Shown piece by piece: positions 49,201 to 60,900 of a DNA stretch of 64,000 nucleotides (position 1 is the first letter of the stretch; each line of letters begins with the position of its first letter). A program made the position numbers and the translations under genes. Origin of the DNA: Dirofilaria immitis (lineage: Eukaryota; Nematoda; Chromadorea; Rhabditida; Onchocercidae); assembly GCA_024305405.1 (NCBI GenBank), contig JAKNDB010000068.1:7989501-8053500 (forward strand), given 5' to 3'. Under the pieces are notes generated by a model that was given only the letters and a program-made list of their open reading frames with translations, did no database searches and had not been told where the DNA came from.

Positions 49201-52200
49201 TCCGGCCAAGCCTAAACCTGGCTCTCCACGTAGACCTGGCAGGCCGATAAGGCCAGGAAGACCACTTGCTCCCGATAATCCCAATTCACCAGGTACTCCT
49301 GGATATCCATCATCTCCCGACAAACCAGGAAGTCCGGGGACTCCATTCTGTCCTGGCTGCCCGGGATAACCATTAATGCCGGGCTCGCCAACTCTTCCTG
49401 GTAATCCATCCAGACCAGGCGCACCTGGCAAGCCGGGCAAACCATCTGCACCACGCATTCCCTTCAGTCCCGGTACTCCATTATAGCCATCAGGACCAGG
49501 TAGACTTCTAATCAGGCCACTGTATGGTGGTCCCTGTGGTCCCATCGGTCCAGAAAGACCTAGCAAGCCATCAGCACCTTGTTCGCCTTTTGGTCCATCT
49601 CGACCAGGTGGACCTGGATATGAATCACCTGGTGGTCCAACTGCTCCAGATACTCCAGGCTAAAATAATTTGTATTTTAAAAATATGAAATGACTAATTT
49701 TGATTTCTCAGAATTATGCATCCGCTAGAAATAAATTCGGTCTTAATATCAATATGAAAATGTTAGACGCAATAATAGAAATTTGAAGCATTGGAAGCAT
49801 TGATTTAAATTGGAAACTTACAGTTCCATCACGACCATGCTTCCCATTAATTCCAGCTAAGCCTTTTTCCCTAAAAGACCAGGTGCTCCATCCAGACCTG
49901 GTGGCCCGGGTAATCCATCACTTCCAGGCTGGCCCCGTCCTCCAGGAATACCTGAGACAACATAATATACAATTCTAAAGCATAGATGTTAAGAAATATC
50001 TTTTGTATATTATAATGTGCTATGAAGAAGAATAAACAACACATTTCTGATTCAGTTTAAATTAAGCAAAAGTTAGGAAATGGCGAAACTTATAGAGCTT
50101 GATGGTAACTGAAGTTATTTGAAATAAAACAACAAACCTGATTCTCCTCGTCCTCCTTTAATGCCGGGAAATCCTTGAGGATTTTCCATGCCGCCAAGAA
50201 TCTCGCCTGCTTCACCTTTTATCCCCTGGAAACCTGGTAGTCCCGGTAGACCTTCGGAGCCCTGTAGAAATATCGAAATTTATTGAAAATTAAAAAAACA
50301 TTTTCGCAAAAAGCGTTCAGTCAGTTATAAATGCCAAAATTCCTATGCTAAAAGACATGACATTAATACCTGTTGCCCATCCGAACCTATACGTCCTGGT
50401 TTTCCGGGTAAACCTTTCATTCCTGGTGATCCTTGATTTCCGTTCGGACCCATTGGACCTGGATATCCATCTTGACCAGGCAGACCGGCATCGCCTTTTT
50501 GTCCTGGTGCACCTGGTGAGCAATATCCACAATCGTCACCCTTTTCTCCAGGATATCCAGGACCACCTGGTATTCCATCCAAACCAATTCGTCCGTTCTC
50601 TCCAGGCGGTCCTATTAAACCGATCATTCCTGGTGGGCCCACTTTTGAAACACCAGTTCCAGGAAATCCTTTAGACCAGCTAAACCATGATCACCTACAT
50701 CGCCTGGTACTCCAGTGAAACCGTCACGACCAGGTCTTCCTTCCAATCCCGGTGGTCCTTGGATGTCGAAGCCTGGTAAGCCTTGTTCGCCTATCATTCC
50801 AGACTCACCAGGAGTACCCGGTGCTCCTGCGTCTCCCACATAACCTGGATTCCCATCCGCACCGCGCTCACCTTTTTCTGAATATCCAGGCAAGCCTCTC
50901 AAACCAGGAGATCCTTGCGGACCAGGAACACCATTTGACCCTCGAGCACCAACTGGTCCTATTATACCTGGGATACCTGCAAAAGTTTCCCATAAAATTC
51001 ATCTTTTGTGTTATGCATCGTTTATGATTTCCGTGAGTAATAATTATAATACGAACCTGGTTGTCCTTTTTTCCAGGTACTCCATCAAATCCTTGTAAGC
51101 CACGTGGTCCTGGTTCTCCTCTGCCGATACCAAACTCACCCGGTGGTCCAGGATCGCCCTCCTGACCAATTCGACCGTCATAACCTAATTCACCAGCAGC
51201 ACCTTTTTGTCCTGGATAGCCATCGAGACCTGGTATGCCCTGAATGCCAGTTTCACCTTTTTCTCCTATTAAACCCATACTACCATCTTTTCCTCGTTTG
51301 CCCTGCAAATAGACAAAGTGCTGTCTACCGAAACATTTTTCAGATGCACAGGATAGTCTTTGAGATTAGAAAGTAATCTTTATCAGATTAGTGAAAACTT
51401 AAAAGAAAATTGCAAATGATTTACTCTAGCTCCCAAGTCACCGGGATCTCCTTTCTGTCCTTTGATTCCAGAGAATCCAGACACTCCATCAGTTCCGGCA
51501 AATCCAGGAGGTCCAACCGGACCAACTCGTCCTTTCTCACCTTTCAAACCTACAATATTTAGTTATAATAATAGAAAACAATCCAACTTTGAAAGTGTTA
51601 TATCATTTTTTCACGAATGCTTCACCTGGTTGTCCTACAGGTCCTTGAATAACTTCCGTTTCTTCCGGAGCAGATGCACCCGCAAAGTTACCTGGTGGTC
51701 CAGGTGGTCCTGGTGGTCCTGCTAAACCCTTTTCGCCTTTCATACCTGGTGTTCGAATTCCCATGCGCCCTTTCGGACCCTGAGGACCAGGAAAACCTGG
51801 GGTCCCTGCAAAAAAATTATTGTAAATTGAAGAAAATAATTAATTAAATAAAGTTTCTGGGAAAAAGAAAAAAATTAACTTACATATGGTCCAGGATCTC
51901 CTTTTCCACCTTTTGGTCCAGGTATGCCAGGCAAACCTGGTGTGCCAGGTAACCCAGCGCGGCCTGAGTCGCCTCGTTCACCTTTCCTCCCAACTGAATT
52001 AATTCCTCCTTCGCCCGGCAATCCAGAATATCCAGATCGACCTGGTTCCCCGGGAGGACCTCTTAAACCTGGAGGACCTGCTAGACCTGGTAGTCCTGGT
52101 CTTCCCTACAAAATTGTAATGTAATGAAAGGATGATGTGATTGATTGTAATGTCTTGCTTTTTATTTTGATGGTCTGAAATTAACTGTTCGAATTACCGA

Positions 52201-53335
52201 TAGCTGATAACGAAGCGAAAGCATGACTGAAATATAGGCCATGATATTTAAAATTGATGTTGACAAACTTCATTTTATGTAAATATAGATGCGCGTTCTG
52301 TCTATTCCATTTGTACTAAAGAATAAAGGGTGCGTGAATCGGAGAATTATAACTTTTCGGCGTCGAACTATATTTAAAAAATGTTTTGGAGTATAGTAAA
52401 GATTGTCCACTAATTGTCAGTTCAAATTCATTTATTTCTCATAGCTAATTGATAAAATTCGCAACAATAATTTCGTAGATTCAGAAGAAACATTTACGAA
52501 TTTCAAATTAGTCCTTAAAAAAAATAGACTCAGAAAAATTAGGAAATCTATTGTAATCTTCAAACGAATCTCTTTGCTCTTCCGTTTTGAAAGTGTTGTT
52601 CGATGTTACACAGCATGATACAGTGTGATTTAAGTTTCGAAAAAACATGTCAAAAATCTTCATAAATAAGCAGATAAACCTACATCCGTACCATTGCAGC
52701 CAGGTATACCCATTTCACCTTTCATACCAGGTAAACCATCAAGTCCAGGAAATCCAACATGGCCCGGTGCGCCTGGTAAACCCCGGTCGCCCTGTAAGAA
52801 CTTTTGCCTTTATTTTTATTTAATAAGGATTTTAAATTTTAAAACACTCTTGTCAGCAAAGCATATTTTCATTTTCCGGCTGAAACTTCTTTTTAACTTA
52901 CACGAGCACCCTTCATGCCTGGATCACCGAAATCTCCTTCAGCACCTTGCATTCCTGGTGCACCAGACTGTCCTTCACCGCCATCTTGACCAGGTGCTCC
53001 AGGATGACCTCTTTCACCTTGAAAACCTGGCACGCCCTTAAATAAGCAAATGTTAAAGAATCGCAGATTTTTACCACACTTTTAAGCTTTATAAAAATTT
53101 GCAATATATAAAAATTGTTGCCATTATAGACAATAAAATGATTTCGAATTTTCATTAACAATAAAGTATGTTGAACAGAAAAAAATCATACCCGCTCTCC
53201 TTTACGTCCAGGACAGATACAAGGCGGTACACATCCTTTACATGCTGCAGCGTCAACAAATGCTAACAATTTGTCAGAGAGTTTCAACCATTCGGTGGAA
53301 AATGTTGCCAATAATAATAATTTCAGATATAACAT
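45049..53335 (-). CDS. let-2: Type IV collagen alpha-2 chain (LET-2 orthologue)
   Basis: Basement-membrane collagen chain, forming alpha1(2)alpha2 heterotrimers. Exons: 53192-53335, 52902-53036, 52684-52791, 51884-52105, 51626-51805, 51425-51549, 51057-51302, 50370-50976, 50138-50261, 49822-49951, 49086-49659, 48200-48924, 47718-48013, 47412-47607, 47115-47303, 46799-47013, 46456-46641, 46011-46339, 45667-45809, 45433-45582, 45208-45366, 45049-45144. They total about 5.28 kb (~1760 residues), the length of C. elegans LET-2. A signal peptide ([16 protein letters not shown]) leads into the Cys-rich 7S start ([18 protein letters not shown]), interrupted Gly-X-Y repeats (including [10 protein letters not shown]) and an NC1 domain ([15 protein letters not shown]-type duplicates, [47 protein letters not shown]) that is LET-2-like rather than EMB-9-like. 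At least six single-base losses break the Gly register (near 46280, 46972, 48596, 49864, 50670, 51067). Confidence 0.96.
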
Positions 53336-55123
53336 GATGTCATATGTGTTTAATTAGAATAATTAGGCATTCTCCACGCACCACACCACCTGTGCACTTC
53401 TTACTTCCGCTTACTTCTCCAGATGCGTGCTCGATTTAAAGGAATTGAGGTATTTCGAACTTAGCAACCTTCTGTAATTTCTTAAATTTTAAGCAACTTT
53501 ATTTTCCCATTCATAGCTTGTGCAAAGCAATATTTTCTAGTTAAATCAAAAACAACGCATATCAAAAAATTAGCAGTTCCTAAATCTCGACCTTCACAAA
53601 CCATTTTTTATCATATTTTTAAAAAGACTGAAATTTGAAAAAATACTTCCTCAATTATTATCAAATACATAGCTTGCAACTAACATTATCAATATAAATT
53701 GATAGACAGTTAAGAAATGATTCGTTAATAATAACCAATCTTGGACAAAACGAAAAGATCTCTTTATTGTTGATTTATAATTCAAAGTCCAGCTAACTTC
53801 ACTGATAACGTTTACTGTGATATGAATGACACTTTTACCACTAATTAATCATTTTTCAAACAGCATCATGAATAACAAGCTTCGTCGAACAATTTTAGAT
53901 AGTCAAAATTGTTTTTTTTTTTAAATAGAATTTAAAAAACATTTGTGATAAAACTTTTATGGAAGTCAAGCAAAGCATGGTAGTTAATAATTTAAAATTT
54001 AATCTTCCTAAAATATAATCCATCCTTTTTCAATCTTTGTTTCCCACCCAATGTTTTAATCTTCTCAAACTATAATGTCGCAGACGTTTTTCATTCTACC
54101 CACTCGCTTCGCCTGATAACAACTTGACCATTGAATAACTACACCACTCTATTCCAATATGATCAACGGATCAACGACTAGAAAGGCGAAAATGGAATCA
54201 ATCAATACTAATTTCCTCTCTCTCTTTCTCAACTTTTCCTTTTCACAGAATCGATGTCTAGCAAGATGTTGGAGTAATATAAGCTTCATCCTCAAATCAC
54301 TAATCCATTCTTCTATCCAAAAATAAATATAAATATATGATAATTTCTACAATTCTATCATTGCCACGAACTTTCACATGCCGTCATATGACATTTTACG
54401 TAGCCAGAAACTATTCCTCCTCAATTTAGCTGTCACGTATTTCACTATTGCTACTACATTTTCATTTTCAAGCTAGTCATTTTCCTTCGTTCTTCCCTGT
54501 ACCGTAAATATTTGTTGGCTCAAGAGGAACATCATAATCTATCAGTGACTTGTGTTACGAAAATTTTATTTCATTCATTCACATTTATTCCAGCAATTCA
54601 TTCTTCACGTATGATTTATTTCCGAAATAGTCCTTTATCAATTTCTCCGATCATTTAGAGTAAAAGTTATAGATTCGTTTTTTTTTTGAATAAGTTGGCA
54701 ACAATACTTATGGAAGAATTCGGCTGATAGTAAAAAATAAAGAAATATGATAAAAGCGATTTATGGAAAATAGCAGCTGAACAGGTATCCTTCAGTATTT
54801 CAAACCAAAGGAACGCCAATAAGATTGGGAATGGAAATATATGATTAAAATATAGAAGTTAGGAGAAATGTGATTAGAAGAAAAGTATAATAGAAAAATA
54901 AATGAGAAAAACTGCCCGATGACTTCTTCGGGCCAAGAAATGAGCCAATCAAGTGACGACCTACTTGATCGACTAACTGCTCAATGATATTTACAATGAA
55001 GGTTATACCTATAACTCTGCTCCTTTGCTTATCAAACTGACAAAGCACTAAATATAGCATGGCTAATAAATAGTAGCTATTCAGCAGATAGAAAGCATCA
55101 TTTAGATAATATAAGTAGTGATT
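53336..55123. other. Upstream region of collagen IV, no gene seen
   Basis: Should hold the let-2 promoter and leader on the minus strand. AT-rich. An open frame at 54845-55060 (minus) has no supporting signal. Confidence 0.45.
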
Positions 55124-55338
55124 TCAGAAGCGATCGGTGAAGAAACTTGAAGCTGAGACTGGGGATGGAGCTGAGGTCTGAGTTGGAGATGGAGCTGAAG
55201 TCCAAGTTGGAGATGGAACTGAGTACATTCCTGAATGCATGGCCGTAATAAACTTCCTCTTATCTACCAGCTCTCCTTTATCATTGATATTTCTTCTCTC
55301 AGACTTCCAGTCTTCCTCCTTCCTCCATCCGGCAACAT
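55124..55338 (-). CDS. Possible Pro/Ser/Thr-repeat exon, unknown
   Basis: An ATG-less frame of about 68 codons ends at a stop at 55124. It reads GWRKEEDWKSERRNINDKGE, DKRKFITAMHSGMYS, then SVPSPTWTSAPSPTQTSAPS and PVSASSFFTDRF. The repeat comes from a 24-bp tandem unit (ctgaggtctgagttggagatggag and a variant) at about 55150-55222. In-frame codon changes between units keep PSPT, which hints at coding. A second frame starting at the ATG near 55345 (MLPDGGRRKTGSLREE) overlaps it, so the reading is ambiguous. No acceptor was fixed. Confidence 0.25.
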
Positions 55339-55473
55339 CTTCAGAGCGTCAGCTATAGTTTATTGTTAGCATTGAATATAGTCAGTCTGTTACACACTGC
55401 CGCACATCCACTGTACCGTTTCAAAAAGAATTCTTTTTTCAAAAATACTGACGACATACAAATATACACAGAC

Positions 55474-55508
55474 ATAGACATACATACATACATCCATACA
55501 TACATACA

Positions 55509-55543
<35 letters not shown>

Positions 55544-55545
55544 CT
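55474..55545. repeat. (TACA)n microsatellite
   Basis: About fifteen catacata units with minor interruptions. The Tyr/Ile/His open frames on both strands here are by-products. Confidence 0.9.
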
Positions 55546-55725
55546 ACAATACATACAATTATATATAGTATAATAAGTGAAGTAAGTGAAAAGTTTAATG
55601 CAATGCGTTGTAAATGTTTTACGGGAATAAAGGAAGTCAGCTGTATATAACATTATAAATTGTTTTTCTCTTCTGCAACTACAATTTCATATTGCTATAT
55701 TGCAAGATAGATTTGAAATAAAGTT

Positions 55726-55726
<1 letters not shown>

Positions 55727-55771
<45 letters not shown>

Positions 55772-55772
55772 G
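55727..55772. repeat. (ATA)n / (AAT)n trinucleotide microsatellite
   Basis: Roughly fifteen uninterrupted aat units. A shorter copy of the same repeat (five units) lies at 56519-56537. Confidence 0.9.
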
Positions 55773-57239
55773 TTGTAAGATGGAAGATGTAATGAGCAAA
55801 CTATCGAGAATAAATATTGATAGAGAGGAGATTTAACAGATATTAAATGATTCAACAATCAATACAGCATTGAGTATAATCAATGCAATTCATAGCTATA
55901 ACTACAAGTGTGGTCTACAGTAACTGCACCTGAAAGATGACACATTCTCGAGAAGCTATTTTCAACTATCAACTCTTATGATCAACATTTTCATCCATCC
56001 ATCTCCTTCTAAGAACGAAGAAAGGAAAAAATGAGATTGGATGATTTGCAGATGTCCAATTCTCTTATGCTCCTTCGTTCATTTCTTCCACGGCTTATTG
56101 TCCTTAAAGTTTTTCTACTCGTATAAACAGTGCGTTGCATAGAAAATGATAAAAAATGACAACAGCGAATTATTTTAATACTACTTTCAGTTACTGATAA
56201 CTGATAAGAAATAAATGGAATTGAAGCCTGCCAAAAAAGGATTGACAAGATTTGCGGTCTTTTGCATAGAATGTCCCAAAGAATATAGTATTGAAAATAG
56301 TATGAAATTGATTCGAATTTATGGAGTAATTCATAGCGTTTTCTTGAAGGTCTACGGAGTGATATGCTTTTGTTGAGATAATTATCAATATCATTTGTAA
56401 CATTCGCTATAATATCTGCTTCTTTCTGCTGAATCAACTAGTAATTTTTTCTTTTTTTTTTGAATTTATCCCGCTTCACAGATTAGATTGCCAACTTTAT
56501 ATTTTTCCGCCAAACAGTATAATAATAATAATAATAAGGTAACGTATATGCCAGATATTTGCATTCTTTGAGTCTCGGAAAATTTGAAGTAGTATTACTC
56601 ACGAATTATCTAAGTATAAATATTTGCTCAGGCTTAATTTGATTCATTTCTGGAATATATAAAAATGATAAGAAGAATGTATGCCGTAGGAAATTGTTAG
56701 GTTTGGATTATGGGACAAAAACAAAACAACGATAAAATTGTTTCCAGTGTAGATTATCCTAAGGATATCACTTCTCTTTTGTATTTCGTATATATTAAAT
56801 AGATAATTACTTTTCCATTTAAAAAGTGATGATATATGAAAATATTTATCTAGCAGCAATTATCACCAAATGATCTTGTATGTTGGCAAAACGACAGTGA
56901 AAAGAATTTGAATATCGAAATCACCATTATGAGAATGCTTTTCAAGTATATATATCAAGCAACATTTGTTATTGATTTATTGGATATTGATGCAGGTGCC
57001 AAATGTTTTGTCAAATCAGTTTTCTTCCAGTCTTTGCGACTACCCTGAAATAAAATCGAGAACGTTAATTCAAGCAAAACTTTTTAAAATAAAAATTATC
57101 TTCCACTTGAGAAAGATAGTTTGTAAAAGAGAAACCACCAAAACAAAAACATTATTATTCGATCATTAATTCAGTAGACTTTGCTGGACATATAACTGTA
57201 CAAATTCTCACCATGAATATCTTTAAAAATAAATTACGA
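55773..57239. other. Intergenic, no gene supported
   Basis: AT-rich. The longest frame (56009-56437, minus, 142 codons) has no recognisable motif and no clear splice context. A pseudogene or transposon remnant cannot be excluded. Confidence 0.4.
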
Positions 57240-57988
57240 TCATTTCGTAAAAAATAGATCAACAAAGATAATGCGTATAAATACTTTAATAATTAAGTAG
57301 CCGTTGTTGGTCAAGTCGAACGATATGGAAGAGAGTCGTACATCAGGAGGAATTGTATAACTCCGCATGAAACTTCGGCGTAATCTTTGCACGCCAGTAC
57401 CATCATCTTCCAAGCGTTCCCCAATTACATTAAGCATTTGTTGATGTAAAGTTTCTGAAGATTTATTTATTGCTGGTAATTTTGTGCTCTGTATAGTATG
57501 GAACATTATTGTCAAAATGTTACTAATAAAATATTATTGATATAAGATAAATTAGATTTAGAAAGAAACTTGGATATCTCTTGGCTAGAAATGTTTTGCA
57601 TCTAATTGAATAATGAAACCATATTCCGTATTTATAATATCATCATTGGTTGATGAAATTTAAGGCAAACCAAAGCATAATTGAAGCTCCTATTACTAAT
57701 TTGCTTTTAAAAACATTCATTAAAATAGATATGTAATTCAAATGTAATAAACGGTTAGCTTGTAGTAGTCATCTCATCGATTTGTTTCAGTATCTTTCTT
57801 CATAGATTCTATAATTTCGATTACAAATTTAATTAACAAATTCAGTAACGAAGTATTAACTTACTAAACTATCTGAATGATAAGTAGTATTCGATAGTTT
57901 TGCACTTCGACATGCCACATCTGAGCTACTAGTCATATTACACCTGTTCGTCCGCTTCGACCGCTCAGATTGCCGTAAATTGTCATCT
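57240..57988 (-). CDS. Probable small heat-shock (alpha-crystallin-like) protein, partial
   Basis: Two exons in matching phase: 57865-57988 (1 nt then full codons to a GTAAGTT donor) and 57240-57488. Exon 1 is polar and Ser/Arg-rich (RDDNLRQSERSKR, then MTSSSDVACRSAKLSNTTYH). Exon 2 reads LNVIGERLEDDGTGVQRLRR, then SFMRSYTIPPDVRLSSISFD and LTNNGYLIIKV. The second half of exon 2 resembles the end of an alpha-crystallin domain: charged turn, Arg, F-x-R-x-Y-x-(I/L)-P-x-x-V, then a (D/N)-G-x-L strand. The front half of the domain is not visible and the 3' end (run-on to the 57240 stop or a donor at ATTAAA|GTATTT) is undecided. Upstream exons may lie beyond 57989. Confidence 0.45.
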
Positions 57989-60900
57989 CTGAAAGATGTA
58001 CAAAGTTGTGCAGCAGTTCATCAATAAAATATGAAATGAACTTTTAGTTGTTTTTATGAAAAAGATTAATTATTTCAGGTGTTGTAATGTTAGTTTCTAA
58101 TCTAAGCAAATATTTCCTTATCTTTCCCAATCTGAAATGCTCCCGATTTCTCTTCTGTATCTTTCCACTATTTCTATAAAATGAAATCCTTCATTTTAGA
58201 ATTTCAGTAATTCAACAGAAAAAGAGGAATGCATTTAAATAAATACGAAAAAGTAATAGAATGAAACTAATTTAAAAACCGTTTAACAATCTGTAGGCAG
58301 TTACTTGTCTAAGCACACTTACTTTCTTCTATTTCTCGATCTTAAGAATTAATGGCAGCTATTTTTCCAATACAGTTTTAGAACTCAGATTAAATCTATT
58401 ACTGTTCTTAATTAGATAATACAGTAATTCACCAAATTTTGAATGTTGAAAATGGCTAACGATTGAAATATATTAAATTATATAATTGAAATTGCTTAAA
58501 CCTTGATAGCTTAATTTCGGGAACTGGAAGTTTTCGATTATTTGTTTCCCAACTAATTACTCATTGAAATTGGAAAAAATAATAATGATTATTGATTGAT
58601 CCCGAAATCTTTTGCAAAATCTGAAGCATTGAATGATTTGAAATTGATAGATCATCGAGGAGTGTTGTCTTTTGTTAGAGTCATTGTACAGTACATAATA
58701 TGATAAGGGAGAAATGATAAGAATGCATAAAACAAGAATTTATTAACATAAGGTGATAACTTAGGCCGAATAATACATGCGATTGGTATGAATATGATAT
58801 GTTTTGCTGTCTTTTGCTTGCTAAATTGTTCCTTGTTTTAGATTCTCTTATCGCTCCTATTTCATATAATTCCTATACCTTTCCTATAATTTTGCATATT
58901 CTCAGAGCTTTACTGTATGATTGAAATTTTCCACCATTATGCAATTCAAATAAAGCATAAATCTCTGAAGAGCAAAGCAATAAATTTTCATTTTCACTGA
59001 ATGATTGAAAAACATTGAAAGAAATAAAAAATGAAAATAAATAATTATTCGATTGAATGCTTTTCAGAAATAAGAAAGAATAATCGAATAATAGCTAATT
59101 ATTTATAAGATTTCGAAAATTTTACTTTTAATTTTATTCCTTCTCATAATTTAATTAGCCAAACAAGCGATAGATACTAAAATCAGATGGAATAATAATT
59201 ATCCATCTCTAATTGATATTATAAAATGGAATACAAAAGTATTTCATAGGCAGAAGAAATAGAATTTTCGTCAGTTTTTTCACTCAATGATCCATCCATT
59301 CATTGATACAAAAGCCTCGAGAGATGCATTCATTATTATGTAAACATTTTATTTTGTTGTGTATAAACAAGACGATGAAAATAAAAACATTCATCAATGT
59401 GCTATAAAATTTCTTGCATAAATATAACTGGAAATTGACCTATCATATGAGGCTAGAAGCAGATCAGCTTCCTATTCACTTATCATTGATCAAATGCAAA
59501 AGTAATCAAACTATTCCCAACTTCTTTCACTTTTCTGCAATGCTTATCTGAATTGTGAATATGTAACATTTTTCACATAAAATTGTCGTTATAAAACATT
59601 GTCAGAGTAAACAATATTGATAATTAATTCATTTAAATATTAATAAATTTCTAATGAGATGCTATTATAACACTAGAAACGATCGTTCAATATCGCAAAA
59701 ATAATAAATAGGAAGAAAAATCAACAATATATGAATTCATAAATTGAGAGAGCAGAAAACGACAGACAGTCATCTTTTTCCTTATTTTTTATATTTTAGA
59801 TGTGAGCAGTTTATAAAACTGTTTTTACTTCATGTAAAAGTTATCGAAACATTATCGTACATATGATATTGATAACGAAGGTTGGTTATTTTATCCATTA
59901 TCGACTAAAATTTTCGATCAATCAAAAGTTAAATATATCTCTCATGATAATGCAATGCAGTAAGTATATTATGACAATTTAGTATAAAATTTAACTGTAT
60001 TATTTATTGGAAATAAATAAAGAATAGGATGGTATCGAATGAAACTATTTTCAATTTCGGTTGTACAGTGCTAATCATTGCGTTGAAAATATTCAACGAA
60101 ATATGAAAATATCGTATTCTATTTTTCTCTTATCTTATTCTTAGTCTTAATAATATAAAAAAAAAGGATATTAATTTCATTCTTCAATTTTTATATCTCT
60201 TTTAATTAATACTTCTTTGTTCAAACTGTTCAAAAATTTTTAATTCATATGAAATATTTAATCTAATTAAATATATCTGTTCGTGAAAAGCAACTACATT
60301 TCAGTCTACTAGAAATAATGAAAAGTTTGTTGATAGAATAGTCTCCCAAGATCTTCCAGTAATCATTAGACAGTCCATCTGTTTGTCAATATTATTATGA
60401 TTCGGTAGATTTAAGACGACTTTTTCTCTAAAATTAACTTTAGAATACCTGGCAATGCATTATGGTAATAATCGCGTTGATAAAATGCCAAATTTTTATA
60501 ATGTTAATGATGCCGATATTAATCACTCGGAATTTCAATCACTTAGTGCATTCAACGCTTTCTGATGTCATTACATGTCAGATGCTATCATATATAGGCA
60601 TTCTGAAGAAGGTTCTCTAAATTTTTTAAAATTTTCCCTGCCAATAAGCATAATGATGCTTTCTCGATTTGTCTGAAAATTTTCAGATATTAATGTCACT
60701 GGTGTCACTTTAGTAATAGAATGTTAAGATATTTTGTTGGATATGATAGTAATATGGCTTTGTTTTTCCAAAAATTTTTCGACAAAACGAGTTATAAATT
60801 GATAATATATTAAGATGAAACAAACATCTTAAAGTAACGCATAGAGAACGATATATGTATTCCACATTTAAGAAAGCTGCGAATTATTTGAATGAATGTT

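Noticed and set aside
45825..52900. Many long open frames on the plus strand and in alternate minus frames (Val/Leu/Gln- or Pro-rich)
   Set aside because: They are shadows of the Gly-X-Y collagen repeat, which keeps all six frames open; only the Gly-X-Y frame has matching exon phases and domain content.
55363..55653. Open frames on both strands with YIHTYIHT / CMYVCMYV repeats
   Set aside because: Product of the (TACA)n microsatellite.
56009..56437. 142-codon minus-strand frame
   Set aside because: No motif, no convincing start context or splice partner; length is only modestly above chance in this AT-rich sequence.
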